Source of the DNA: Methylobacterium sp. WSM2598
GTDB lineage: Bacteria; Pseudomonadota; Alphaproteobacteria; Rhizobiales; Beijerinckiaceae
Assembly: GCF_000379105.1 (NCBI RefSeq)
Contig: NZ_KB900609.1
Coordinates: forward strand, 705,422-769,421
DNA: 64,000 nucleotides
Reading direction: 5' to 3'
Position 1 is the stretch's first letter. Every line of letters starts with the position of its first letter. The notes under the pieces were generated by a model. It did no database searches. It was not told where the DNA came from and was given only the letters and a program-made list of their open reading frames with translations. The position numbers and the translations under genes are program-made. This document shows, in pieces, positions 8,269 through 16,550 of this stretch.

Positions 8269-8604
8269 ATGCCGAGACCCCGTCCCCCGTACCCGGTGAA
8301 GCTCCGCCGCCAGATGGTCGAGTTGGTGCGCGCCGGGCGCGCTCCGACCGACCTCGCCCGCGAGTTCGAGCCGTCGGCCCAGGCCATCCGCAACCGGGCG
8401 GCCGAGGCCGACCGGCAGGAAGGACGTCGAGAGGCGAAGCCCCCTGCCGCTGAGGCTGCGCTGTCGGTGACGGAGCGCGAGGAGGTGCTGCGGCTGCGGC
8501 GGGAGAACCGGCAACTGAGGCTGGAGCGCGACATCCTCTCTCGCGCGACAGCCTGGTTTGCGCGCGAGACCGGGGCTCTGCCGTCGGGATCTTCCGGTTC
8601 ATGA
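8269..8604 (+). CDS. IS3-family transposase OrfA
   Basis: A 111-residue OrfA with an N-terminal helix-turn-helix (PYPVKLRRQMVELVRAGRAP, then EFEPSAQAIRN) and a C-terminal leucine-zipper-like helix (EREEVLRLRRENRQLRLERD) that ends WFARETG. It binds the element's ends and normally forms a fusion with OrfB by -1 frameshifting; the OrfB frame starts at 8601, overlapping the OrfA stop. OrfA appears intact, but its partner is not. Confidence 0.82.
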   Translation: MPRPRPPYPVKLRRQMVELVRAGRAPTDLAREFEPSAQAIRNRAAEADRQEGRREAKPPAAEAALSVTEREEVLRLRRENRQLRLERDILSRATAWFARETGALPSGSSGS

Positions 8605-9005
8605 GCAAGAACCAGGCGCGCTTCCCGATCGCCGCCATGGCGCGCGTGCGGGGCGTCTCGAAGGCCGGGGACTACGCCTGGATCGGTCGTCCGCTCTATA
8701 CTTCGCTGGCCTTCGGCGGCCGCTGCCGCGAGGCGGGCGTGCGGCCCTCGATGGGCTCGGTCGGAGATGCTCACGACAACGCCAAGGCCGAAAGCGTCTT
8801 CTCGAGCTTGGAATGCGAACTGCTCGCCCGCCGGCGCTTCCGCTCCCGGCCAGAGGCCCGCACGGCCCTCTTCAGCGACCTGAAGGGCTTCGCCAACCCG
8901 GTGCGGCACCACTCCGCCCTGGGCGACCGCTCACCCAGCGTCTCCGAACAGGGGCATCACCCACAGCCCGTAACCGAGACCCTGGTCCGCCAAGCCCACG
9001 AACCG
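8601..9005 (+). pseudogene. IS3-family transposase OrfB with catalytic core deleted
   Basis: The reading begins MSKNQARFPIAAMARVRGVS KAGDYAW (normal OrfB N-terminus). It then jumps at about 8680 to YTSLAFGGRCREAGVRPSMG and continues AESVFSSLECELLARRRF to the end. The region that would carry the first two catalytic Asp residues is missing, leaving only the final Glu. The frame is preserved across the junction. The frame also continues beyond the element, which is an artefact. Confidence 0.8.
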
Positions 9006-9029
9006 TCCACAGAAACGGGGCGATCCCAA

Positions 9030-9378
9030 ACAGCTAAGTGCGATTGCGGCACGGTCCGGAGAGTGCGAACCAGACTTTCGCGCCGTGCAGGACGGATAGG
9101 GCCGGCGGGTGCCGCGTGGCCAATTCGATCTCCTGCGGGCAAGACGGGTGCGCGGCGCGGATGCGCAGAGCCGATGTCGCATCCGTGCGCGCCGCCGGTC
9201 AGGGAGAGCGCGCATTGCTGTCGATCCGGCAATCCGCCGCATTCCGGACGAGGCAATCAGAGCGGCGCGGGGCCGGGACGTCGCAACGCATGCCGCACGC
9301 CCCCTCGCGAAGAGCGGAAGCTCGGGTCGTCCCGGCGCCCGGATTACACGAGCTCGGCGCGCTGGCACGCCTGCGGCG
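9030..9378. other. gene-free stretch between IS3 copy and glycosyltransferase
   Basis: No frame here has convincing protein character; the open frames are Arg/Pro-rich shadows. I see no tRNA, terminator or clear repeat beyond the IS right end. Confidence 0.5.
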
Positions 9379-10422
9379 CTAGGCCGGAATACGCTTCAAC
9401 ACTTCGTCGAGCGTTTCCCAACCGAGAAGCTTGTCCCGATAGCGCGCGTTCCACAGCGACCGATCGTACCCGGAGCCACCATTCTGCTTGACCAAGCCGT
9501 CCAGGTAATCCTGAAACAGAGCGATCTGCTTGCGCTGGAGGTCGATCGTCCGGTTGCGGATCTCTTGCGCCGGCGGCGCCCGCCCGATGATCTCTCTCAC
9601 CCCCCTCGCAACGTCGGCCGGCGTCGGATCCACGATCTCGACGAAGCTGTTGTCGAAGAAGAAATCGCGCCCGCCCTTGGACGGCGTCGAGACGACCGGC
9701 AGGCCGGTGAGCAGATACTCGACGCTGGCATGCATGCCGCCCTCCTCGGCGGAGAGGCAGAGTCCCACATGCGCCCGATTCATGATGGTGACGACTTCCG
9801 GCGCCGAGAGATTCCCGTGCGGCGGGCTCGTCAGCTCTTCATTCATGAAGCGAGCGCCCGGAATCTGCTGCTTCAGCTCCGAGTAGTACGCACGCGTTTC
9901 TTCTCCGAACGAGTGATACACGAGGCCTACGGAGTCGAGGTCGGCGCAGAGAGCATGTCTCTTGAACGGGTGAAGCTGTGCCGTATAGACTGCCTGTAGA
10001 TCTTTCGGGATGCCATCGATCGGTTTATAAACATTCGGATCGATGAAAGAGTTCTGCTGTCCAAAATAAGCCCGCACGCCCCGGCGCGCAAGATTTTCGA
10101 CTTCAGCTTGTGTATTGCAAAAAACGATATATTCGTGATTTGGATAATCGGCCTCATATTTCTTTACGAAATTCATCAAGTTGTCGGCATGATCGTTGCT
10201 CTCGGCCGACCATAAGGTCAAGATTAGAAACGTTACTTTCCGATCACGCAGAGGCTCCGCCAGGAGCGACGATCCGGAAACCGGCGCATCACCCGAGCCT
10301 CCCGTGAATATGATGAGGGGATCATCGGATAAGATTGTTGCACGAACAAATTTCAAGACGGCATCTCCCAGATGATTAATATACCAACTCGCATCATCTC
10401 TCGCGTGGCCCGCTCTCCTCAA
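9379..10422 (-). CDS. GT-B glycosyltransferase, possibly 5'-truncated
   Basis: A retaining GT4-like enzyme. Its C-terminal donor site is clear: VGLCLSAEEGGMHASVEYLL followed by TGLPVVSTPSKGGRDFF at about residues 220-255. The middle has a linker of the type QAVYTAQLHPFKRHAL. No ATG or GTG lies near the 5' end. The best available start is TTG at 10422, and the frame continues upstream without Met to a stop at about 10450. With only ~150 residues before the donor domain the N-terminal Rossmann half is shorter than usual. Either a rare start is used or the 5' end has been lost in the disordered DNA upstream. It is not in an operon with other genes here. Confidence 0.78.
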   Translation of the reverse strand: MRRAGHARDDASWYINHLGDAVLKFVRATILSDDPLIIFTGGSGDAPVSGSSLLAEPLRDRKVTFLILTLWSAESNDHADNLMNFVKKYEADYPNHEYIVFCNTQAEVENLARRGVRAYFGQQNSFIDPNVYKPIDGIPKDLQAVYTAQLHPFKRHALCADLDSVGLVYHSFGEETRAYYSELKQQIPGARFMNEELTSPPHGNLSAPEVVTIMNRAHVGLCLSAEEGGMHASVEYLLTGLPVVSTPSKGGRDFFFDNSFVEIVDPTPADVARGVREIIGRAPPAQEIRNRTIDLQRKQIALFQDYLDGLVKQNGGSGYDRSLWNARYRDKLLGWETLDEVLKRIPA

Positions 10423-11340
10423 CGTATTTCGTAAGCAAATGAGCAGGTTTCAGTTTTGGCAAGAGAGCACACGCGTGTCGGCGTTATACCTCGGACCGTC
10501 ATAGCAGGAGGTTCCCGACCTGTCACGGGCCCCGGTGCCGGCGGCCGAGTTGCGCGGGAGACTGGATGAGAATGGGATGCGGTGCGACGACACCTCCCGC
10601 ACCGCACCGCGGGGCGCACCCTCCTGGCGACCGCCGAGACGCCGCGTCGCGCTCGCCACTGCCGCCGCGACGAGTCGGTGGTGGAGGCGCGGGCTCGTCG
10701 CCGGAGGCGACGTCGGGATCGTCTTCGGGGGTCGAGCCGAGGGCGCCGCGGCTCCGGCGCCGCGCACGCCGCCCGCCCATGGCCGCACCCCGATCCGCAC
10801 ACGGGTCGGCGCCTCAGCCTCTCGGATCGTGCGGCCGCCCGCGCCGCCAGCCCGTCCCGCCGGCCCGGGACCGCGCACGGCCGCGGCCTGAGCCCGCGGC
10901 GGCGCACGTCCGGGCCGCCGTGATCGCGACCAGCTTCAGGCTGGCGCGCATCGGCACCCTGATGCGCGAGGCCGGTTGAGCGACCGGACTCACGATGGAA
11001 GGGCATGCCCTTGGCCGCGCCCTTCAATCTCCGAGGATCCGAGCCCCTTCGCTGGGATCCTCTGTGGGGTGCCGGCGTTGATCGGTCGTCGATCTAGAAA
11101 TCGACGAGAATTCGCGAAGCTCGGCATTTTATTTTCGCTCGGTAAAGCGGTCCAAATCAAATCCGGAGGCCGACGTATCGCGGCCGTGCTGACGATCCAT
11201 TCGCAGCACTTTGAGATTCCGCTTGATTTCATGGGTCTCCGTTATATTCTGTGTCTCTATGAGAAATAAACCCCAATGGGGTGCGCACGGTACGGATGAC
11301 GGCAGGCGGCGCGCCGTTCAGGAGACGATAGCGGAGCACC
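10423..11340. other. 900-base stretch without a supported gene
   Basis: Positions 10500-10980 are extremely GC-rich, with frames full of Arg, Pro and Ala in all registers. Positions 11060-11270 are AT-richer. There a plus-strand frame ending at 11269 (FSLGKAVQIKSGGRRIAA, then HFEIPLDFMGLRYILCLYEK) looks like the tail of a real protein but has no convincing start. It may be the 3' end of a lost gene. No structured RNA was recognised. Confidence 0.45.
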
Positions 11341-11940
11341 ATGACTGAGCTCTTGCGGAGCAGAAAAGTGTTCGTGGCGAGTCTCCACCGTTGCGGAACT
11401 CAAAGTGTCCATAGGTTGCTGTGTGATCTCGGGCTGAAATCGATCCACTGGCCTAAGTTTTACGATGGCATCGATCTTGAGGAAGAGATCCGAGGCCGTG
11501 AAGCGGACAGGTGGCACGTTTCCTACAGCTTGAATAAAGTCCTGTATGAACATGATGCCGTCAGCGACGTGCCAATCTGCGGAATCTACGATGTTCTGGC
11601 GAGACGGTTTCCATCCTCGCAATTCATCGTGTTACACCGGCCGGCTGAAGACTGGATTCGGTCGGTCCGGCGGCACATCGGCAGTCGAGACTTCGATCCG
11701 TATGAGAAAGTGGTCTATACCCGCTACTTGCACGATCTCCCGCAGAAGATTTCCGACGTCAGCGACGGAAGCTTGAAAGCCGTGATGGAGCAGCATGCGG
11801 CTGAGGTGTATGAGTTCTTTCGCGGGACTGGCCAGTTGCTGATGACGGATCTCGGAAGTCCATCGGTTGGGCGGGACATATGTGAGTTTCTCGGGCGAGT
11901 TCCAATTCCGTTCATGAAGGTTGACTACCAGCCAACCTGA
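11341..11940 (+). CDS. sulfotransferase-family protein
   Basis: A 199-residue protein. The N-terminal motif VFVASLHRCGTQSVHRLL (residues 10-27) corresponds to the 5'-phosphosulfate-binding loop of PAPS-dependent sulfotransferases. FIVLHRPAEDWIRSVRRH, near residue 97, corresponds to the 3'-phosphate-binding strand and helix (usual form LxRxPxDxxxS). The C-terminus (RDICEFLGRVPIPF) matches the family's final helix. It would transfer sulfate from PAPS to a glycan or small molecule. It lies alone between glycosyltransferase genes and has lower GC than its neighbours, suggesting acquisition. It could decorate the island's polysaccharide; that is inference. Confidence 0.78.
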   Translation: MTELLRSRKVFVASLHRCGTQSVHRLLCDLGLKSIHWPKFYDGIDLEEEIRGREADRWHVSYSLNKVLYEHDAVSDVPICGIYDVLARRFPSSQFIVLHRPAEDWIRSVRRHIGSRDFDPYEKVVYTRYLHDLPQKISDVSDGSLKAVMEQHAAEVYEFFRGTGQLLMTDLGSPSVGRDICEFLGRVPIPFMKVDYQPT

Positions 11941-12089
11941 CGGCTCGGCGCAGCGAACGCGGTTCTGGATGACACGACCGGACTGGCAGTGAGGCAATCG
12001 ACAGGCGCAGAGTGCGGGCGTCATCGTCGCGGGCCGCGTCCGGATGCGCGGGCTGGCGCGACATGCGGCGGGCCCGCGCCGGAGCGTCG

Positions 12090-12285
12090 AGGCGGGTCAT
12101 CCGACATCCGACGGATTGCTTCGCCATCTCCCATTTCGGCCATGCGGAGGTCGGCTTCGCTCAAGCGCCGCGCGGGCTCGTGATCCGACGGATTGCGTCG
12201 CAATGCGGATTGGGGCTTCGCTCAGGCGCCGCGCGGGCTTGTCATCCGCTGAACGGACGTGAGCGTCCGGACAGCGGATCACTTC
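12090..12285. repeat. interspersed repeat, copy A
   Basis: Two tandem subunits each contain TTCGCTCA(A/G)GCGCCGCGCG followed by GGCT. The first is preceded by CGACGGATTGCTTCGCCATC and TCCCATTTCGG. The same blocks occur at 40718-40910 (same orientation) and, in part, inverted at 32969-33110. It ends with GTCCGGACAGCGGATC, the half of a stem that is complete in copy C. Nothing else is seen in 11941-12441. Confidence 0.8.
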
Positions 12286-12441
12286 GCCCCGACGTCCTCA
12301 CCGCCGGCATCCTCGGCCGTGACCGCCGCCCGGTGCCGGGGCCTGCACCCGAGAGCGTCGTCCGGCGTCTCGTCTCGGCAGGAGCGTCGTCGCCGGTGAC
12401 CTGGGCGTGGAATTCGACGGTGCCGCCGTCAGCGCCCGGCC

Positions 12442-13812
12442 TCACTCGTCGGGCTCGAGCAGCAGCCTGATTCCGGTCACGCTGAACGACAGGATGCGCC
12501 GATCGTGGGAGGTCGGGTCGAGCTCGCTCGGCCGCCTCGCCTGGCTGGAGATCAGGCGCGCAACCCCGAAATGCTGCGGCGAGGGCAGGATAATCCGGAC
12601 CGTGTAGGACTGCCCGTCGACCAGGCCGATCCTCTCGCCGCGGACCGGCTCCCCACCGTCGAGCGAGACGAAAACGTCGGGCGGCACCTCGCCGAGATAG
12701 GAGAACACGCTGACGAGGAACCCCGTCGCGCGCCGATCCGCGGCCGGATTGAGGATCGTGGCGGCGACCGGCATCCAGCGGAAGGAGACGCCGTCGAAGT
12801 ATTCCGGCGCGTGCCAGTCGTCGCCGAAGCTCGGGTCCGTCGGCGCGAGGCGGACCATGTTCCGGGCGGAGGATACGGCCCGCCCGTCGTCGGGCCGTCG
12901 CACGGTCTCGTAGAAGGCCTTGAGGACGCGGTCGACCTCGGCCGCGGCCGCCTGATCGTCCGGGACCCCCGCCCCTCGGTCGTAGACGAGGGCCGCGAAG
13001 TACTCCGTCATCGCGTCGAGGCGCGTCTGCTGGCGCGCGACGGCCTCCTCGAGGACGCGCTGAGCGCCCGCCGCGTCGATGCGCGCCCTCATGGCGAGCT
13101 GCGCCACCTTCGCCTCCAGGCGCGTCACGGCCTCCGCCAGAGCATCCTTGTCGGCGCGTGAGAAGCCGATCTGGGCGATCGGTGCGAGGTTCGGCAGCGC
13201 GTGAACGCGAATGGTCGCGCCGGTCTCGGTGAGGTCGCCGGCCTCGAGCGCCAGCGAGAGCCGGCAGGTGCTGCCGCCCTCGTCCCGCATGCGCAGCGGC
13301 CCAACCTGGACTTGCCGGAACACGCCGTTGATCTGCCCGACCAGCACCGGGACCGCGAGCCCGTTGACCGCGTTGGTGAGCGTCCCGGTCACGATCCCGT
13401 TCTCGATCCGCAGATCGTCGCACGTCACCTCGCCGGGGCCCGCGAGCCGCACCGCCTCGGCCTCCGAGGCGAGCGCGATCGGCGCCGCCGCATCGAGGCC
13501 GTCCTCGCCGGAGAAGCGGACCTCGCACGGGAGCGGGACGAACGGGAAGCGCCGGATCGGAATCGAGACCTCGTCACCCGCGGCGCAGCGATCCAGCGGC
13601 CGGCTGCGGCCGATCTCGATGCCCTCGACGAGGGCCAGCAGAGGGCCGTGCAGGCGCGCCTCGGTTTCGGCGATCAGGACGATGTGGCCGGGCAGGACGC
13701 GCGCCCGGCCGAACGGAAAGGCCGCGGCATCCCCGGCATCGCGCCCGGCATGCGCGGGAACCGCCGGGCGGGGCTCAGGCGAGCTCTTCGTGGCGCTGGC
13801 TTCGGCGATCAT
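12442..13812 (-). CDS. large coiled-coil/beta-sandwich protein of the glycan island
   Basis: A 456-residue protein of unrecognised family, without signal peptide or membrane helix. Residues about 30-230 are beta-rich. Residues about 230-290 form a coiled coil (DALAEAVTRLEAKVAQLAMR and onward). Residues about 330-455 form another beta domain with FRWMPVAATILNP, VFVSLDGGEPV, SYTVRIILPSP and a final DRRILSFSVTGIRLLLE. That terminal block parallels the ends of the proteins at 6987-7478 and 14947-16512. It looks like a fused counterpart of the two small genes at 6434-7478. Its start overlaps the stop of the upstream GT by 38 bases; it is the last gene of the leftward operon 18110-12442. Confidence 0.75.
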   Translation of the reverse strand: MIAEASATKSSPEPRPAVPAHAGRDAGDAAAFPFGRARVLPGHIVLIAETEARLHGPLLALVEGIEIGRSRPLDRCAAGDEVSIPIRRFPFVPLPCEVRFSGEDGLDAAAPIALASEAEAVRLAGPGEVTCDDLRIENGIVTGTLTNAVNGLAVPVLVGQINGVFRQVQVGPLRMRDEGGSTCRLSLALEAGDLTETGATIRVHALPNLAPIAQIGFSRADKDALAEAVTRLEAKVAQLAMRARIDAAGAQRVLEEAVARQQTRLDAMTEYFAALVYDRGAGVPDDQAAAAEVDRVLKAFYETVRRPDDGRAVSSARNMVRLAPTDPSFGDDWHAPEYFDGVSFRWMPVAATILNPAADRRATGFLVSVFSYLGEVPPDVFVSLDGGEPVRGERIGLVDGQSYTVRIILPSPQHFGVARLISSQARRPSELDPTSHDRRILSFSVTGIRLLLEPDE

Positions 13813-14950
13813 GGGCGAGGTCCTCGATGGAAGCGATCAACATGTCGAACTGGGCGGCGACCGCGCCCGCATAGGCCACGGCGAGGGTCCGGCTCGCACG
13901 GGCCACCTCGTCCCGGAGTGCGGGATCCCTCGCGAGATCCTGCATGCCCTCCGCCAGCGCCTCCGCCGAGGCGAAGCGGTGGAACGGGTGGGCGGGCCGC
14001 AGCCCTTCGAACGCGGCCGTGGTGCCGATGACCGACCGGCCATGGGACAGCGCCTCGATCGTCTTGATCTTGAGCCCCGTGCCGCCGATCATCGGGTTCA
14101 CGACGCAGTCCACGTGGTCGTAGAACTCGCGCGGATGCGCGACCCGACCGAGTTCGAGCGGTGCAGTCCTCAGGCGCAGCCGGCTGTCGCAGATCGTGCC
14201 GGCGATGGCCCAGTTGCGGAACGGACGGGTCGCCAGCGCCGCGTCGAGGGCCAGGGCGGAGCGCTTGTTCCAGGGGTTGCCGCTCGCGAAGTAGCCGAAT
14301 GGCAGCGGGCGCTCGGTCCCCGCCTCCTCGAGCAGGAAGTCGAGATCGAGGGGGTGCCCGACCGTGAGCACCCGGCCGGCGCAATGCTCGGCGATCAGGC
14401 CGCTCTCGGCCTCCTGGATGCCGATCACGATGTCCGCCCGCGCGAAGGCCTCGCGCTCCTGCGCCACCGAGGTGAAGAACCAGCGCGGGTCGAGGCCGGC
14501 CTCGACCATCTTGTCGCGGCGGCCCGCGAACACGTCGTGCGTGTCGAGGACCTTCACCGGGCCGTCGCAGAACTCCAGCACGCGGGACATCCAGCTGTAG
14601 TTCACCACGACCGCGTCGTAGCGGCGCTCGGCGGTGAGGCGCTCCACGGCCTCGCAGAGCGCGTCGGAGCACCAGTCGTCGATGCCCCAGTGCGTGGCGT
14701 AGGACGGACGTCCGAGCGGCCGGCTCGGAACGAAGATGAAGTCGTTCCAGGCGGCCCGCATGGCGGCCTCGCTCTCCGGCGTCAGCCCCTCCATGCCGTA
14801 ATAGACGAGGTCGATGCGGCTGCCGCGCCTCATCAGCTCCCGGTTGAACGCCAGGAGCCGGAGCGAATTGCCCTGGTTCGCGGGATGGGACGCCATGGGG
14901 GAGACGACGAGGATGCGGGGGCCGGCTCCGACGGAGGTGGGGCGGCTCAT
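13775..14950 (-). CDS. GT4-type glycosyltransferase
   Basis: A 391-residue GT-B enzyme starting MSRPTSVGAGPRILVVSPMA. The loop MASHPANQGNSLRLLAF (about 19-35) binds the acceptor side. KVLDTHDVFAGRR and IGGTGLKIKTIEALSHGRSV (about 285-305) belong to the donor domain, with the usual Glu in the EALSHG helix. The ATG at 14950 overlaps the previous stop by four bases; the open frame extends further upstream only as antisense-like sequence inside the neighbouring gene. It is a close relative of the N-terminal half of the protein at 3501-5501 (shared SHPAN.G and the sequence around LDT.DVF). It probably adds a sugar in the same pathway. Confidence 0.88.
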   Translation of the reverse strand: MSRPTSVGAGPRILVVSPMASHPANQGNSLRLLAFNRELMRRGSRIDLVYYGMEGLTPESEAAMRAAWNDFIFVPSRPLGRPSYATHWGIDDWCSDALCEAVERLTAERRYDAVVVNYSWMSRVLEFCDGPVKVLDTHDVFAGRRDKMVEAGLDPRWFFTSVAQEREAFARADIVIGIQEAESGLIAEHCAGRVLTVGHPLDLDFLLEEAGTERPLPFGYFASGNPWNKRSALALDAALATRPFRNWAIAGTICDSRLRLRTAPLELGRVAHPREFYDHVDCVVNPMIGGTGLKIKTIEALSHGRSVIGTTAAFEGLRPAHPFHRFASAEALAEGMQDLARDPALRDEVARASRTLAVAYAGAVAAQFDMLIASIEDLAHDRRSQRHEELA

Positions 14951-16512
14951 CGGGCTGCGATCTCCTGCGATGCCGTCTCCGGACGGGCCGGCGTGAGGGT
15001 GATGGCGGTGACGTGCACCGTGAGCCGGCGGGGGTCTCCCGGGGCCCGCACGCCGTCCCGGCAGCCGATCGAGAGGGTCAGCGGCCCGGCCGGCCCGGCC
15101 GGCGGGACGGCGATCAGGGCCGCCCCGTCCCGACCCGACACCGCCACGACGGCCTCGACCGTGCGGCCATTGACCTGGAAGCGCAGCAGGTCGCGGCACC
15201 GCGACCCGATCCCCACATCGGCGGCCCTGAACGCGATCCCGATCGTCGTACGGGGAAAGGGCCGCCGCCCGAGCGCGAACCGCTGGATGCGGTCCGGCCC
15301 GCACCAGATCCAGGAAAAATCGCCGGCGGTCTCGACCTCGCCCGGGGTCGAGACCGCGTGATCCGGCAGGAGCAGGATGCGGTCCAGGTTCGGCAACTCG
15401 GCCGTGCCGACCGGCTCGGTCAAGGCCGCGCGCCGCCCCGGCGCGAGCAGCGCGGCGACCCCGAGGCCCTCGGCATCGGGCGGACCGAGATCGAGCGAAT
15501 CGATCTCGGCCGGGGCGCGCGCGGCGACCTGCGCGATCCGGTCGGGCTCGTCCCGGACCAGGAACGATCGCGCGGCGAGGGCCGGCCCGAGGCGGGGGGG
15601 CAGCGCGTCGCAGGCGCCGACATAGACCCATTCGTGGGGAGGCGGCCGGCGCGGCAGGCCGCCGACGAAGATCGGCTGGCGACCGCCCTGCTGGCGGAAC
15701 GCGGCGTAGAACCCCAACGGACCCTCCTGCGCCAGCAAGGCCGCCGGGCCGGCCAGCACGGCATCGGGCACGAGGCCGGGCAGGACATGATCCGGATAGG
15801 TGGCGTCGACGAAGCGGGCGTCCGGATCGCGCAGCCTGATCGCCGCGACCGCCTCGGCGAGGGAGCGGAAGACGGGATCGGCCCGGTCCGCGGGCTCCGT
15901 CTCCCCGGCCTGCGCCCGCCGGACCATCGCTTCGAGGCGGGTGAGGGGCTCGGTCCGGTGGACGGCCGCCCGGTCTCCCGGGGAGGCCGGGCGCGGAGCG
16001 CGCCCCTCGTGCATCCCGAAGTGCAGGTAGTGGACCAGCGGGTGCTCACCGGCATTCCGCACGTCCGGATTCTGCTCCAGGTACCAGAGCGTGCTGAAGT
16101 CGGGGCTCGGATCCCGGCCGTCCTCGACGCCGTGCCTCAGGTAGTGCACGAGGGGGTGGAACCGGTAGTCGCGGACGTCCGGGTAGCGCTCCAGGTACCA
16201 CCTTGTGTCGAAGACCGGGTTGGGCCGCCGGTCGGTCGCGAGCCCGTCCCGGAGATAGGAGAGGATCGGCAAGGTCCCGTCCGCCACCGCCTCCGGGTAG
16301 GCCGTCGCGTACCAGACGGGATCGAACAGCGGGTTGGGCCAGTGACCTTCCGCGGCCCCGGAGGCGAGGTAGTGCGAGACGAGGCCGCGGCGGGCAGCCG
16401 GGTAGCGCTTCCGGTACCATGCGGCGTCGAACAGGCCCGACTCAATCAGGCTCCGGGCGTCCGCCGACCGAAAGGCTCGAACGACCGACAGGATGCTGCG
16501 AAGGGAAGCCAC
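14947..16512 (-). CDS. WY...YPDV tandem-repeat protein with C-terminal beta domain
   Basis: A 521-residue protein. Residues about 28-180 contain four tandem units of roughly 35-40 residues with the pattern FD..WYL..YPDV......PLVHYL..G..EGR.P.P; examples are FDTRWYLERYPDVRDYRFHP and LVHYLRHGVEDGRDPSPDF. Such units are found at the ends of bacterial glycosyltransferases, but I know of no defined role. The middle part is undefined. Residues about 395-515 are the beta module with WIWCGPDRIQRFALG, LIAVPPAGPAGPLTLSI and RRLTVHVTAITL. The start is GTG at 16512, 38 bases after the previous gene. No GT catalytic motif is visible, so it may be a scaffold or binding partner for the neighbouring GTs. Confidence 0.8.
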   Translation of the reverse strand: MASLRSILSVVRAFRSADARSLIESGLFDAAWYRKRYPAARRGLVSHYLASGAAEGHWPNPLFDPVWYATAYPEAVADGTLPILSYLRDGLATDRRPNPVFDTRWYLERYPDVRDYRFHPLVHYLRHGVEDGRDPSPDFSTLWYLEQNPDVRNAGEHPLVHYLHFGMHEGRAPRPASPGDRAAVHRTEPLTRLEAMVRRAQAGETEPADRADPVFRSLAEAVAAIRLRDPDARFVDATYPDHVLPGLVPDAVLAGPAALLAQEGPLGFYAAFRQQGGRQPIFVGGLPRRPPPHEWVYVGACDALPPRLGPALAARSFLVRDEPDRIAQVAARAPAEIDSLDLGPPDAEGLGVAALLAPGRRAALTEPVGTAELPNLDRILLLPDHAVSTPGEVETAGDFSWIWCGPDRIQRFALGRRPFPRTTIGIAFRAADVGIGSRCRDLLRFQVNGRTVEAVVAVSGRDGAALIAVPPAGPAGPLTLSIGCRDGVRAPGDPRRLTVHVTAITLTPARPETASQEIAAR

Positions 16513-16550
16513 GTCAGCCTCGATGCGGGTGGGACCGGGATGCGCGTCGA

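Larger units (their letters stand above)
8207..9032 (+). mobile_element. IS3-family element, internally deleted (~0.82 kb)
   Basis: Imperfect 25-bp terminal repeats are visible. The left one (8211-8235) starts TTGGGATTGCGCC. The right one (9005-9029), reverse-complemented, starts TTGGGATCGCCCC. About 18 of 25 positions agree and both end in GTGGAC. The ends fit the IS3 5'-TG...CA rule at about 8207 and 9032; I see no clear target duplication. Full elements of this type are about 1.2-1.3 kb, so several hundred bases of orfB have been lost. The remaining ends could still be mobilised in trans by a complete copy. Confidence 0.82.

Noticed and set aside
10419-11027. 202-codon minus-strand frame
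   Set aside because: Arg/Pro-rich in all registers and without a family; treated as non-coding.
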